Origin: an uncultured Collinsella sp.
GTDB taxonomy: Bacteria; Actinomycetota; Coriobacteriia; Coriobacteriales; Coriobacteriaceae
Length of the DNA stretch: 64,000 bases
Assembly: GCA_900542085.1 (NCBI GenBank)
Contig: UQMK01000012.1
Span: 1-64,000 of the forward strand
Direction: 5' to 3'
How positions within the stretch are numbered: the first letter of the stretch is position 1; each line of letters starts with the position of its first letter. Shown here in pieces: positions 15,517 to 24,360 of the stretch. The notes beneath the pieces were generated by a model, which saw only the letters and a list, made by a program, of their open reading frames with translations, made no database searches and was not told the origin of the DNA. The translations under genes and the position numbers were made by a program.

Positions 15517-15544
15517 CCGTTTGGTCTGGTACCCCCTCTTGCGA

Positions 15545-15738
15545 CGTGCATTTTTTGGAGTATTCAGCAATGGCGTGTCCCGAAAGAGGCTCAGAACGAC
15601 TGTTTTAAGTGCCGCCGATGGCGTAATTCGCCATCGGCGGCACTTATTTATGCCGATTGGGCGCAATATGAGCATCAAATAGGGCATTGAGGACGGTGCG
15701 TGGTGCGCTTCGATGTTGAATACTCCCAAAAATGCACG
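15545..15738. repeat. 194-bp nested palindrome between the LacI gene and uxaC
   Basis: Outer arms 15545-15566 and 15717-15738 (22 bp, one mismatch) enclose a perfect 17-bp hairpin (15607-15623 with 15629-15645). The inner hairpin could terminate the LacI gene. The outer arms, about 150 bp apart, are not explained by termination. The rest of 15517-15977 holds the uxaC promoter and operators and no gene. Confidence 0.8.
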
Positions 15739-15830
15739 GCGGAACATGACCCACCTGGCCAAAAGCGCTCAAGTTCGGCATTCGGGGACGCCTGCCAATT
15801 CACAATACATACAAGTCACGGCTCTAGTAA

Positions 15831-15860
15831 CCGTTGAACGGGCAAAATCGACCGTTCACC
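15831..15860 (+). promoter_or_regulatory. CCGTT-N16-CCGTT box upstream of uxaC promoter
   Basis: Direct repeat of CCGTT 21 bp apart, with GACCGTTCACC at the 3' end. Related boxes lie at 20814, 28066, 38849 (minus strand) and 51719. Its last base is 21 bp upstream of the TTCACC -35 element, the same distance as at the transporter promoter, which suits an activator site. Confidence 0.65.
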
Positions 15861-15871
15861 CCATGGTGGTT

Positions 15872-15925
15872 AGGTGAACGTTCACCTTTTAAGTCGCAAT
15901 GAATTAGTATAGTGAACGTTCACCT
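15872..15925 (+). promoter_or_regulatory. uxaC promoter with two LacI operators
   Basis: Operator 1 is the perfect 16-bp palindrome AGGTGAACGTTCACCT (15872-15887), which contains a TTCACC -35. A TAGTAT -10 lies at 15905-15910. Operator 2, GTGAACGTTCAC (15912-15923), follows it at once. Operator centres are 38 bp apart. Two operators bracketing the promoter imply tight repression. Confidence 0.8.
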
Positions 15926-15977
15926 AGAGGATAACGAGCGCATCGTGCGCCCGCTCCGCCAACAAAGGGGTTGTTTG

Positions 15978-17405
15978 ATGAAAAACTTCATGGACGATCA
16001 GGATTTCCTGCTGAGCACCAAGACCGGCGAGGAGCTGTTCCACAACTTTGCCGAGGGCATGCCCATCGTCGACTACCACTGCCACATTTCTCCCAAGGAG
16101 ATTTGGGACGACAAGCGTTTTGAGAACATCACCGAGGTTTGGCTGGGCGGTGACCACTACAAGTGGCGCCTGATGCGTGCAAACGGCGTTGATGAGCGCT
16201 TCATTACCGGCGATGCCCCTGCTCGTGAGAAGTTCCAGAAGTGGGCCGAGACCCTGGGCCGTTGTGTGGGCAACCCCGTCTTTGAGTGGAGCCACCTGGA
16301 GCTTAAGCGTTACTTTGGCTACGAGGGCGTCCTAAACGGCAAAACCGCTCAGGAGGTCTGGGACCTTGCCAACGCCAAGCTCGCTGAGGCCAGCTTTACC
16401 TGCCGTAACCTGATCAAGCAGTCCAACGTCCGCATGATCTGCACTACCGACGACCCCGCCGACAGCTTTGAGTGGCACAAAAAGATTGCCGCCGACGACA
16501 GTTTTGACGTTCAGGTCGTTCCCGCCATGCGCCCCGATGCCGCCCTGCGCATCGAGCGTGGCCAGGAGTTCGCCGACTACTGCAAGCATCTCTCCGAGGT
16601 TGCCGGCGTTGAGATCAGCGACTTCGAGGGCATGAAGGCCGCCATCTCCAAGCGCTACGATGTCGCCCACGAGCTGGGCTGCCGCGCTTCCGACCACGCG
16701 CTCGACTACGTTATGTACGTTCCGGCTACCGCCGACGAGATCGAGACTATCTTTGCCAAGGGCCTTGCCGCCGAGCCGCTTACCGAGGACGAGGTCCTCA
16801 AGTACAAGACGGCCTTTATGCAGTTCGTCGCCGGCGAGTATGTCCGCCTTGGCTGGGCCATGCAGCTGCACTTTGGCTGCAAGCGTGACAACAACCGCGC
16901 TATGTTCGCCAAGCTCGGTCCCGACACCGGCTACGATTGCATCTCCAACTACACGCCGTCCGACCAGCTGGCCGATTTCCTCAACTCCATCCAGGAGTCC
17001 ACGGGTCTGCCCAAGACCATTCTGTACAGCCTGAACCCCATCGACAACACCATGATCGATACCGTGATGGGCTGCTTCCAGGAGGCTCCGACCGCAGGCA
17101 AGATCCAGAACGGCTCTGCCTGGTGGTTCAACGACAACGAGGTCGGTATGCGCGAGCAGCTCACGGCTCTGGCTAACGAGGGCGTGCTGGGCAACTTTGT
17201 GGGCATGCTTACCGATTCCCGCTCCTTCCTGTCCTACCCGCGTCACGAGTACTTCCGTCGCGTGCTGTGCGGCGTGATCGGCGAGTGGGTCGAGCAGGGC
17301 AAGTATCCGGCCGATATGGAGCTGCTGGGAGCCATCGTGCGCGACATCAGCTACAACAACGCGGTTCGCTACTTTGGCTTTGACCTGGATACCGTCGAGG
17401 CCTAA
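15978..17405 (+). CDS. uxaC: uronate isomerase UxaC
   Basis: 475 residues. It isomerises D-galacturonate to D-tagaturonate (and glucuronate to fructuronate) in the cytosol, the first step of hexuronate breakdown. The amidohydrolase-type barrel starts with VDYHCHISPKEI, and later conserved parts are MQLHFGCKRDNN, ILYSLNP and MLTDSRSFLSYPRHEYFRR. The start at 15978 has AAAGGGG upstream and the protein then has family length; an earlier in-frame ATG lies in the operator region. First gene of uxaC-uxaB-uxaA. Confidence 0.95.
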   Translation: MKNFMDDQDFLLSTKTGEELFHNFAEGMPIVDYHCHISPKEIWDDKRFENITEVWLGGDHYKWRLMRANGVDERFITGDAPAREKFQKWAETLGRCVGNPVFEWSHLELKRYFGYEGVLNGKTAQEVWDLANAKLAEASFTCRNLIKQSNVRMICTTDDPADSFEWHKKIAADDSFDVQVVPAMRPDAALRIERGQEFADYCKHLSEVAGVEISDFEGMKAAISKRYDVAHELGCRASDHALDYVMYVPATADEIETIFAKGLAAEPLTEDEVLKYKTAFMQFVAGEYVRLGWAMQLHFGCKRDNNRAMFAKLGPDTGYDCISNYTPSDQLADFLNSIQESTGLPKTILYSLNPIDNTMIDTVMGCFQEAPTAGKIQNGSAWWFNDNEVGMREQLTALANEGVLGNFVGMLTDSRSFLSYPRHEYFRRVLCGVIGEWVEQGKYPADMELLGAIVRDISYNNAVRYFGFDLDTVEA

Positions 17406-17431
17406 ACCCGCATCGAATCACACTGAACCCG

Positions 17432-17464
17432 GGAGCGCCGTTGCCACACGCGGCGCTCCGTTTT
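17432..17464 (+). terminator. hairpin between uxaC and uxaB
   Basis: Stem GGAGCGCCG (17432-17440) with 17451-17459, then GTTTT. Inside the operon, so probably a partial terminator or mRNA-stability element. Confidence 0.65.
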
Positions 17465-17500
17465 GCTTGCACGCTAACAAACGCCTAAGGAGACACATAG

Positions 17501-19015
17501 ATGGAGAACATCAGCTACGAGACGCTCAAGAAGATCGGCTACAAGGGCTACCTGCTGCCCAAGGACGCGCCCGAGAAGGTTCTGCAGTTTGGCGAGGGCA
17601 ATTTCCTGCGCGCCTTCGTCGACCGCTTCTTTGACATGGGCAACGAGGCAACCGGCTGGAACGGCAAGGTTGTCATGGTGCAGCCCATCAGCGGCGCCTT
17701 TGGCTTTGCCGACGGCATCAATGCCCAGGACGACCTGTACACCGTGCTGGTGCGCGGCAAGGAGAACGGCAACACGGTTGACGAGTCCCGCGTGATCAGC
17801 GCCTGCAGCCGCTGCCTCAATCCGTATCGCGAGGACGACTACCGCGCCATGATGGAGGTTGCCGTCTCCGACGACCTGGAGATCATCGTCTCCAACACCA
17901 CCGAGGCCGGTATCGCCTACGACCCGTCCTGCAAGGCCGACGACATGCCGCCCGCGAGCTTCCCCGCCAAGCTTGCCCAGGTGCTCCACACCCGCTGGGC
18001 TGCCGGCAAGCCGGGCGTCATCGTACTCGCCTGCGAGCTCATCGATCACAACGGCGAGGAGCTGCTGCGCATCATGAACCAGTACGTGAGCGACTGGGGC
18101 TGGGAGGACGAGTTTTCGCAGTGGATGGCCAACGACTGCACCGTCTGCACCACGCTCGTCGACACCATCGTCCCGGGTCGTATCCGCGACCCCAAGGAGG
18201 CCGCTGCCGTGGCCGAGCGCCTGGGCTACGAGGATCCCTTCCTGGCCGTGCGCGAGCCCTTCCAGATGTGGGGCATCCAGGGCGACGAGTCGCTTGCCGA
18301 GAAGCTTCCCTTCGTAAAGGCCGGCCTGCCGGGCGTCTTTGTGACCCCCGATGTCACCCCGTACAAGAAGCGCAAGGTCCGCATCCTCAACGGCGCCCAC
18401 ACTGCCTTTGTTCCGGGCTCCTGGGTTGCCGGCTTTGACATCGTGCGCGATTGCATGCACGACGAGACCGTCCGCGGCTTCATGAACACCATGCTCTACG
18501 ACGAGGTCATCCCGACGCTTGCCGCCGACCTGGACGTCGAGGACTGCAAGGCCTTTGCTGCCGCCGTCGAGAACCGCTTCGACAACCCGTTTATCGACCA
18601 TGCGCTGCTCTCCATTTGCCTCAACTCCACCGCCAAATGGCGTGCTCGCGACCTGCCCACGCTCAAGGACTATGTTGCCGAGACCGGCAACCTGCCCAAG
18701 TGCCTGGCGACGAGCCTCGCTACGCTCATTGCCTTCTATACTCAGGAGCTCGTTGCTCGCGAGGGCGATGGCCTGCACCTGCGCCGCGCCGACGGCACCG
18801 AGTACACCGCTCAGGACGATGCCTTCGTGCTCGATTTCTACGCCGCCCACGCCGGTACAGACGATGCCGAGCTGGTGCACGACGTGCTCACCAATGAGCA
18901 AATGTGGGGCGAGGACCTTACGAAGATCGCCGGTCTTGAGGAGTTCGTCGTCAGCACACTCGCCGTCGTGCGTGTCGAGGGCGCCAAGCAGGCCTTCGCC
19001 AACGCTCAGGCGTAA
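17501..19015 (+). CDS. uxaB: tagaturonate reductase (altronate oxidoreductase) UxaB
   Basis: 504 residues, mannitol dehydrogenase family, NADH-dependent reduction of tagaturonate to altronate. N-terminal nucleotide-binding region VLQFGEGNFLRAFVDRFFD; central ILNGAHTAFVPGSW, which carries the catalytic Lys/His/Asn region of the family. AAGGAG precedes the ATG. The presence of uxaA next to it favours UxaB over the mannonate enzyme UxuB. It sits 95 bp after uxaC. Confidence 0.93.
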   Translation: MENISYETLKKIGYKGYLLPKDAPEKVLQFGEGNFLRAFVDRFFDMGNEATGWNGKVVMVQPISGAFGFADGINAQDDLYTVLVRGKENGNTVDESRVISACSRCLNPYREDDYRAMMEVAVSDDLEIIVSNTTEAGIAYDPSCKADDMPPASFPAKLAQVLHTRWAAGKPGVIVLACELIDHNGEELLRIMNQYVSDWGWEDEFSQWMANDCTVCTTLVDTIVPGRIRDPKEAAAVAERLGYEDPFLAVREPFQMWGIQGDESLAEKLPFVKAGLPGVFVTPDVTPYKKRKVRILNGAHTAFVPGSWVAGFDIVRDCMHDETVRGFMNTMLYDEVIPTLAADLDVEDCKAFAAAVENRFDNPFIDHALLSICLNSTAKWRARDLPTLKDYVAETGNLPKCLATSLATLIAFYTQELVAREGDGLHLRRADGTEYTAQDDAFVLDFYAAHAGTDDAELVHDVLTNEQMWGEDLTKIAGLEEFVVSTLAVVRVEGAKQAFANAQA

Positions 19016-19090
19016 ATTCCCGGTGCGGGCGCCAGGCGGCTTGCCCGCGCCTCGACTTCTGCTCAACCTGTAGGGTTAGGACCATTTGTA

Positions 19091-20575
19091 ATGAACACTA
19101 TCCAGATCAATCCGGCCGATAACGTGATCGTCGCGCTGTCGCCGCTTGCCAAGGGTGCCGCCGTCGCGGTTCCCGGGGTGGGCGAGGTCGTTGCCGCGGA
19201 GAATATTCCGCAGGGCCACAAGATGGCCGTGCGTGCCATTGCGGCGGGGGAGGACGTCGTCAAGTACGGTCTTCCTATCGGCCACGTGACGGGCGACATC
19301 CAGCCCGGTCAGTGGCTTCATACGCATAACGTCAAGACCAACCTTTCGGGCGAGGTCGAGTACGCTTACAACCCGACGCATCCGGTTGTTGAGCCGGTTG
19401 AGCCCGAGACCTTTATGGGCTTCCGTCGCGCCGACGGTCGCGCCGCCACGCGCAACGAGCTGTGGATTATCCCCACGGTCGGCTGCGTCAACGAGGTCGC
19501 GCGCGCCATGTGCGAGCAGGCTCAGGATCTGGTCGAGGGTTCGCTGGAGGGCGTTTACTACTTCCCGCATCCCTTTGGCTGCTCCCAGACCGGCGCCGAC
19601 CACGCCCAGACACGCCGTCTGCTGGTGGCGCTTTCGCGTCACGCAAACGCTGCGGGTGTGCTGTTCCTATCGCTCGGTTGCGAAAACTGCACGCACCAGC
19701 AGGTGCTTGACGAGCTCGGTGACTTCGATCACGAGCGCGTTCGCTTCCTCACCTGCCAGAATGTAGCCGACGAGCAGGTCGAGGGCCACAAGATCCTGTC
19801 CGAGCTGGCCGACCTGGCCAAGCGGGCCAAGCGTGAGCCCATTCCCGCCTCCGAACTGGTCATTGGCCTTAAGTGCGGTGGCTCTGACGGTCTTTCGGGC
19901 ATTACCGCCAACCCCACGATCGGTCGCGTGAGCGATATGGTCGTAGCCCGCGGTGGCACATCGGTGCTCACCGAGGTGCCCGAGATGTTTGGCGCGGAGA
20001 GCATTCTGCTCGATCGTTGCGAGAGCCAAGACGTCTTTAACGCGGCGGCCGACATGCTTAACGGCTTTAAGGACTACTTTATCAGCCACGGCGAGGTCGT
20101 CTATGAGAACCCGAGCCCCGGCAACAAGGACGGCGGCATTACCACGCTCGAGGACAAGAGCTGCGGCTGCGTGCAAAAGGGCGGATCTGCCCCCATCGTC
20201 GACGTGCTGCCGTACGCCGGTCAGGCTACCAAGCATGGTCTGAACATGTTGTGCGGTCCGGGCAACGACATGGTATCCACCACGGCCCTGACGGCTGCCG
20301 GCTGCCACGTGATCCTGTTCTCGACCGGCCGCGGCACGCCGTTTGGTGCGCCGGCGCCTACGCTCAAGGTGTTCACCAACCAGCGTCTGTGCGACCACAA
20401 GGCCAACTGGATGGACTTTAACGCCGGTGTGGTCGCCACCGGCGAGCGCACGCTCGACGAGGCTGCCCATGACCTGTACCAGCTGGTGCTGGACACGGCG
20501 AGCGGCAAGCTTACCAGCGCCGAGCGTCGCGGCTGTCACGAGATCAGCATCTGGAAGGACGGCGTCTGCCTGTAG
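19091..20575 (+). CDS. uxaA: altronate dehydratase UxaA
   Basis: 494 residues, the usual two-part architecture: an N-terminal SAF-type domain (about 1-95, ending near HTHNVKTNLSG) and the large dehydratase domain with conserved cysteines (FPHPFGCSQTG, LGCENCTHQQ, GLKCGGSDGLSG, DKSCGCVQKG). It turns altronate into 2-keto-3-deoxygluconate, the substrate of KdgK at 57.3 kb. A weak TTAGGA site lies 12 bases upstream. Last gene of the uxa operon. Confidence 0.95.
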   Translation: MNTIQINPADNVIVALSPLAKGAAVAVPGVGEVVAAENIPQGHKMAVRAIAAGEDVVKYGLPIGHVTGDIQPGQWLHTHNVKTNLSGEVEYAYNPTHPVVEPVEPETFMGFRRADGRAATRNELWIIPTVGCVNEVARAMCEQAQDLVEGSLEGVYYFPHPFGCSQTGADHAQTRRLLVALSRHANAAGVLFLSLGCENCTHQQVLDELGDFDHERVRFLTCQNVADEQVEGHKILSELADLAKRAKREPIPASELVIGLKCGGSDGLSGITANPTIGRVSDMVVARGGTSVLTEVPEMFGAESILLDRCESQDVFNAAADMLNGFKDYFISHGEVVYENPSPGNKDGGITTLEDKSCGCVQKGGSAPIVDVLPYAGQATKHGLNMLCGPGNDMVSTTALTAAGCHVILFSTGRGTPFGAPAPTLKVFTNQRLCDHKANWMDFNAGVVATGERTLDEAAHDLYQLVLDTASGKLTSAERRGCHEISIWKDGVCL

Positions 20576-20622
20576 CGATGACACGTTGAGCGCGTGATCG
20601 GGCAAGCTGTTGCAAAGACCGG

Positions 20623-20661
20623 ACGACCCCGCTGAGGACATTCTCGGCGGGGTCGTTTTTT
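20623..20661 (+). terminator. rho-independent terminator of the uxa operon
   Basis: 14-bp stem (20623-20636 with 20643-20656, one wobble) followed by six Ts. Confidence 0.9.
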
Positions 20662-20736
20662 CGTTTCTCGTTGCGTTGTCGTGCACGGCTTTTTTGGGGA
20701 AGGGCGCCCGGCACCCCCCTCATCTCCAGAGAACAA

Positions 20737-20746
20737 TGAACGTTCA
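20737..20746 (+). promoter_or_regulatory. extra LacI operator core upstream of the transporter promoter
   Basis: TGAACGTTCA followed by CCT, 120 bp upstream of the next operator centre. Possible auxiliary operator. Confidence 0.5.
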
Positions 20747-20813
20747 CCTAGTGGTTGCGTGGTGCTGAATCGACTTAATAATCAAAAATGCAGGGATCTT
20801 TTCATTTTCAGGT

Positions 20814-20843
20814 CCGTTCAACGGCAAAAAACGACCGTTCAAG
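20814..20843 (+). promoter_or_regulatory. CCGTT-N16-CCGTT box upstream of the transporter promoter
   Basis: Same 30-bp pattern as 15831-15860, ending CGACCGTTCAAG, again with 21 bp from its last base to the TTCACC -35 element at 20864. Confidence 0.65.
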
Positions 20844-20854
20844 GATAATATACA

Positions 20855-20910
20855 AGTGAACGTTCACCTATTATAAGCAATCGCGCATAATCTAGCTAAA
20901 CGTTCACCCT
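20855..20910 (+). promoter_or_regulatory. GPH transporter promoter with two LacI operators
   Basis: Operator GTGAACGTTCAC (20856-20867) overlaps a TTCACC -35 (20864-20869). A CATAAT -10 is at 20886-20891. A weaker operator, CTAAACGTTCACCC (20896-20909), follows. Centres are 40 bp apart. Confidence 0.7.
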
Positions 20911-20986
20911 GAACGGCATGCAGACAGACGTCGGTATGGACTCCAATGTCTTGTTCCAAGACAATCGAGAAAAGAGAGGGAGCTCG

Positions 20987-22546
20987 ATGACTAACAAGAT
21001 CGGTAAAAAGCGCAAGATCACATTCTGGACGCGCTTGGGCTTTGGTATGGGCGGCATGCTCAACTCTGGTGCCCTGACCTTTACGCACAGCTACATGGTG
21101 CTGTTCCTGTCCACGGAGTGCGGTCTGTCCGCAGGCGAGGCTGCGCTGATCAGCTCGTTCGCCATCTATCTCAACGCCATTCTGTGCCCGCTCATGGGCT
21201 TTGTGGCCGATAACTTCTACGCTACCAAGATCGGCCGTATCTTTGGCCGCCGCCGTTTCTGGATCTTGCTGGCAATCCCGATGATGGTCGCCGAGCCGCT
21301 CATCTTTGTGGCTACGCCGTTTGGTTTCCCGTACTACTTTGTGCTGTACCTGATCTACAACGTCGCGTATACGTTCTGCACCGCCAACCTGTCGCCGCTT
21401 ACCATCGAGATGACCGACGACTTCAAGGAGCGTACGTACCTCACCGGCTACAAGCATCTCTTTGGTAACGCCGCCGGCTTCCTGATGGCAGCACTCGTCG
21501 GCTTTGGCTTTGGCACCTTCGGCGAGACCAACCCGTTCAGCTACTTCATCATCGCTACGGTCAACGCTTCGGTCATGGCGATCTCGCTGCTGTGCGTGTA
21601 CCTGTCCACGTGGGAGCACACCCCCGAGGAGGTGGCTCAGGAGAAGATCGAGAGCGTCGGCGAGGGTATCAAGAAGTTCTTCATCGACGTTGTCTCTACC
21701 TTCCGCAACAAGTCCTTCCGCAAGGTCCTGTATGCACAGGTCTCCACGAAGCTCGCTGCTGCCTGCTGGTCTGCCTGCCTGTCCTTCTTCATCGTCTACT
21801 GCCTGCAGATTCCTAAGTCCTATGAGTCCGTGATGGAGATGCCCGGCAAGGTCGTCGCTATCGTCTGCACCGCCATCTGGGTTGCCCTCATGGCCAAGAA
21901 GGGCTTCCACAAGTCTTGGTACCTGGCCAACGTCGGTTGCGCTGCGTGCATCATCGCCTACAACTACTTCGCCTTTGGTCAGATCAACGGCACCTCCACG
22001 GTCGCCATCGCCATGATTGCCTACCCCATCATCTTCGCCATCTGGAAGTTCTTCTACGTTGGTTTCCAGTACCTGCCCGATGTTCTGCTCAACTACATTC
22101 CCGATGTCGATGAGCTCATCACCCTGCGTCGTCGCGAGGGCATCTACAGCTCCGCTCAGCAGCTCTGCCAGCAGATTGCTCAGGCTATCGCTGTAAACGC
22201 CTGGGCTATCGTCCTCGCTGCCTCCGGCTTCATTCAGACCGCCGGTAACAGCGACGCCGTGACCCAGCCCGCCACCGTGCCTCTGTACATCTGCGGCTAC
22301 ATGCTTATCGGCTGCGCCGGCTTCTTCCTGCTCGCGGCTATCCTTGCCCGCGGCATCAAGATCGACAAGGAGCAGTGCGACATCCTTTGCGACGAGATCA
22401 AGCGCGTCAAGGAGGGTGGCAAGATGGCCGACGTCAAGCCTGAGGTCAAGGCTCTTTGCGAGGAGCTCTCCGGCTTTAAGTACGAGGACTGCTTCGCTCA
22501 CAACAATGTTGGCTTCCAGGACGGCAGCGTAATTCCCGCCGAGTAG
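20987..22546 (+). CDS. GPH-family sugar:cation symporter, probable (oligo)galacturonide importer
   Basis: 519 residues, about 12 hydrophobic segments, MFS superfamily, cytoplasmic membrane. The N-terminus (TRLGFGMGGMLNSGALTF) and loop GRRRFWILLAIPMM fit the glycoside-pentoside-hexuronide group. A cytosolic C-terminal tail follows the last helix. The start at 20987 has GAGAGGGAG upstream; an ATG 23 codons earlier lies within operator DNA. It sits between the uxa operon and cytosolic pectin enzymes and shares their operator type, so galacturonate or short pectin oligomers are the likely cargo. It is not the ExuT family. Confidence 0.85.
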   Translation: MTNKIGKKRKITFWTRLGFGMGGMLNSGALTFTHSYMVLFLSTECGLSAGEAALISSFAIYLNAILCPLMGFVADNFYATKIGRIFGRRRFWILLAIPMMVAEPLIFVATPFGFPYYFVLYLIYNVAYTFCTANLSPLTIEMTDDFKERTYLTGYKHLFGNAAGFLMAALVGFGFGTFGETNPFSYFIIATVNASVMAISLLCVYLSTWEHTPEEVAQEKIESVGEGIKKFFIDVVSTFRNKSFRKVLYAQVSTKLAAACWSACLSFFIVYCLQIPKSYESVMEMPGKVVAIVCTAIWVALMAKKGFHKSWYLANVGCAACIIAYNYFAFGQINGTSTVAIAMIAYPIIFAIWKFFYVGFQYLPDVLLNYIPDVDELITLRRREGIYSSAQQLCQQIAQAIAVNAWAIVLAASGFIQTAGNSDAVTQPATVPLYICGYMLIGCAGFFLLAAILARGIKIDKEQCDILCDEIKRVKEGGKMADVKPEVKALCEELSGFKYEDCFAHNNVGFQDGSVIPAE

Positions 22547-22569
22547 GGCAGGCGCATCGTCCAAACCAC

Positions 22570-22614
22570 AGGGCCGTGCCACCGGAGATCTACCGGCGGG
22601 TGCGGCCCTTTTTT
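22570..22614 (+). terminator. rho-independent terminator of the transporter gene
   Basis: Stem AGGGCCG...CCGG (22570-22585) with 22593-22609, imperfect, followed by six Ts. Confidence 0.85.
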
Positions 22615-22660
22615 AAAAACGAGTAGTATGAACTTCTGATTACATTTGAGGGAGAGACCC

Positions 22661-24256
22661 ATGGAGACGAACGTTATCTGGCGCAACGCCCGCGCGGCCG
22701 TTATCGAGCTCGACGACGGTGGCTACTTTACCTGTGCCGATACGTGGGAGATCTTTGTCAACGATGAGCCCGTCGGTACCACGAATACGGTCGAGACCTA
22801 TGTTGACGGCCTGGTTCCCGGCAAGCGCAACCTCGTCCGCTTTGTCTGCGGCGAGCGTGAGCTGAGTGTGGGCGTCACCACGCCCGCGGAGCCCTTTACC
22901 ATCAACGTTCGCGACTGCGGCGCCAAAGGCGATGCCGAGCACGATGACACCACCAATATCCAGGCTGCCATCATGGCTTGCCCCAAGGGCGGGCGCGTGT
23001 TGATTCCCGCCGGTAACTACCGCATCAAGTCCCTCTTCCTTAAGAGCAATATCAACATCGAGCTTGCGGAGGGCGCGGTGCTGCTGGCCCGTCACGACCG
23101 CGCGGCGCTTGCCTACATTCCGGGCACGGTCACGGGTGACAAGGGCACCGGGTATGCCGGCACCGATATGCTGCCCCTGGGCCGCTGGGAGGGCGAGAGC
23201 TTTTCGACCTATTGCTCGACCTTTACGGGTCTGAGCGTGCACGACGTGTGCATCTATGGCCGCGGCGCCATCGACGGCCAGACCGATTTTGCCGAGGATA
23301 ACTGGTGGAACAAGGACTTTAAGAATATCTTCCGCCCCGAGGAGGGCCGCGAGGTCGCCCGCCCGCGCATGATCTTCCTGTCCGAGTGCGAAAACGTGAG
23401 CCTTGCCGGCTTTACCGTCCGCAACAGCCCGGCGTGGAACATCCATCCCGTCTTGTGCGAGCACGTCGATGCACTCTGCCTGTCAATCGAAGGTCCCAAG
23501 AACTCCCACAACACCGATGGCTTCGATCCCGAGAGCTGCGGTTTTGTTCGCGTCCTGGGTTGCCAGTTCTCGGTGGGCGATGACTGTATCGCCATCAAGA
23601 GCGGCAAGCTGGGCATCGAGCCCGAGCTTCGTCCCGCTACGCACGATATGCTCGTCTCGCACTGCTACATGCACGATGGCCACGGCGCCGTGGTGCTGGG
23701 ATCCGAGGCTGCCGGCGGCATCAAGGACCTTACCGTGAGCAAGTGCCTCTTTGAGCGCACCGACCGTGGCCTGCGCGTCAAGACCCGCCGCGGCCGCGGC
23801 AAGGACGCCGTCAACGTGGGTATCACCTTCGAGCACATTCGCATGGATGAGGTGCTCACGCCTTTCGTGGTCAATTCGTTCTACTTCTGCGACAAGGACG
23901 GCAAGACCGACTACGTTCAGAGCCGCGAGGCACTGCCCGTCGACGACCGTACGCCCGGCTTTGGCGCCACGACGTTCCGCGACATCGAGGCCACCAACTG
24001 CCACGCGGCCGCGGCCTATATCACGGGACTGCCCGAGAGCAAGGTGACGCGCCTGACGTTCCAGGATGTCCATGTGACCTTTGCCGCCGATGCCGAGCCC
24101 TTTGTGCCGGCCATGGCCTGTGGCGTGGAGCCGATGGTGCGCCAGGGCATCATCGCGCAGAACGTGAAAGTCCTCGACCTGCAAAACGTGGTGATTGAGG
24201 GTCAGGACGGCGAGGAGCTGCAGCTCCAGAACGTCGACAAGGTCGTCCGTTCCTAA
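22661..24256 (+). CDS. GH28 polygalacturonase-type glycosidase, cytosolic
   Basis: 531 residues with no signal peptide. The first 75 or so residues look like a fibronectin-type beta domain (WEIFVNDEPVGTTNT). Then comes a right-handed beta-helix with all GH28 motifs: NTDGFDP, GDDCIAIKSG, DGHGAVVLGSE and a RVKTRRGRG variant of the RIK motif. It most likely releases galacturonate from the ends of imported oligogalacturonides (exo action inferred from location). The ATG at 22661 has GAGGGAG upstream. It begins a run of pectin enzymes ending at the GH105 gene. Confidence 0.92.
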   Translation: METNVIWRNARAAVIELDDGGYFTCADTWEIFVNDEPVGTTNTVETYVDGLVPGKRNLVRFVCGERELSVGVTTPAEPFTINVRDCGAKGDAEHDDTTNIQAAIMACPKGGRVLIPAGNYRIKSLFLKSNINIELAEGAVLLARHDRAALAYIPGTVTGDKGTGYAGTDMLPLGRWEGESFSTYCSTFTGLSVHDVCIYGRGAIDGQTDFAEDNWWNKDFKNIFRPEEGREVARPRMIFLSECENVSLAGFTVRNSPAWNIHPVLCEHVDALCLSIEGPKNSHNTDGFDPESCGFVRVLGCQFSVGDDCIAIKSGKLGIEPELRPATHDMLVSHCYMHDGHGAVVLGSEAAGGIKDLTVSKCLFERTDRGLRVKTRRGRGKDAVNVGITFEHIRMDEVLTPFVVNSFYFCDKDGKTDYVQSREALPVDDRTPGFGATTFRDIEATNCHAAAAYITGLPESKVTRLTFQDVHVTFAADAEPFVPAMACGVEPMVRQGIIAQNVKVLDLQNVVIEGQDGEELQLQNVDKVVRS

Positions 24257-24273
24257 CTCGGGTTGATGGCCAG

Positions 24274-24306
24274 GGCTGCATTGTCGGATAGATCGGCAAT
24301 GCAGCC
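24274..24306 (+). terminator. hairpin after the GH28 gene
   Basis: 10-bp stem GGCTGCATTG (24274-24283) with 24297-24306 followed by TTTAT; a weak or partial terminator inside the gene run. Confidence 0.6.
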
Positions 24307-24360
24307 TTTATGCGATACGGCCGTGTGCGCTGCGCTGCGCATCATGGTGAAAGGGAATGC

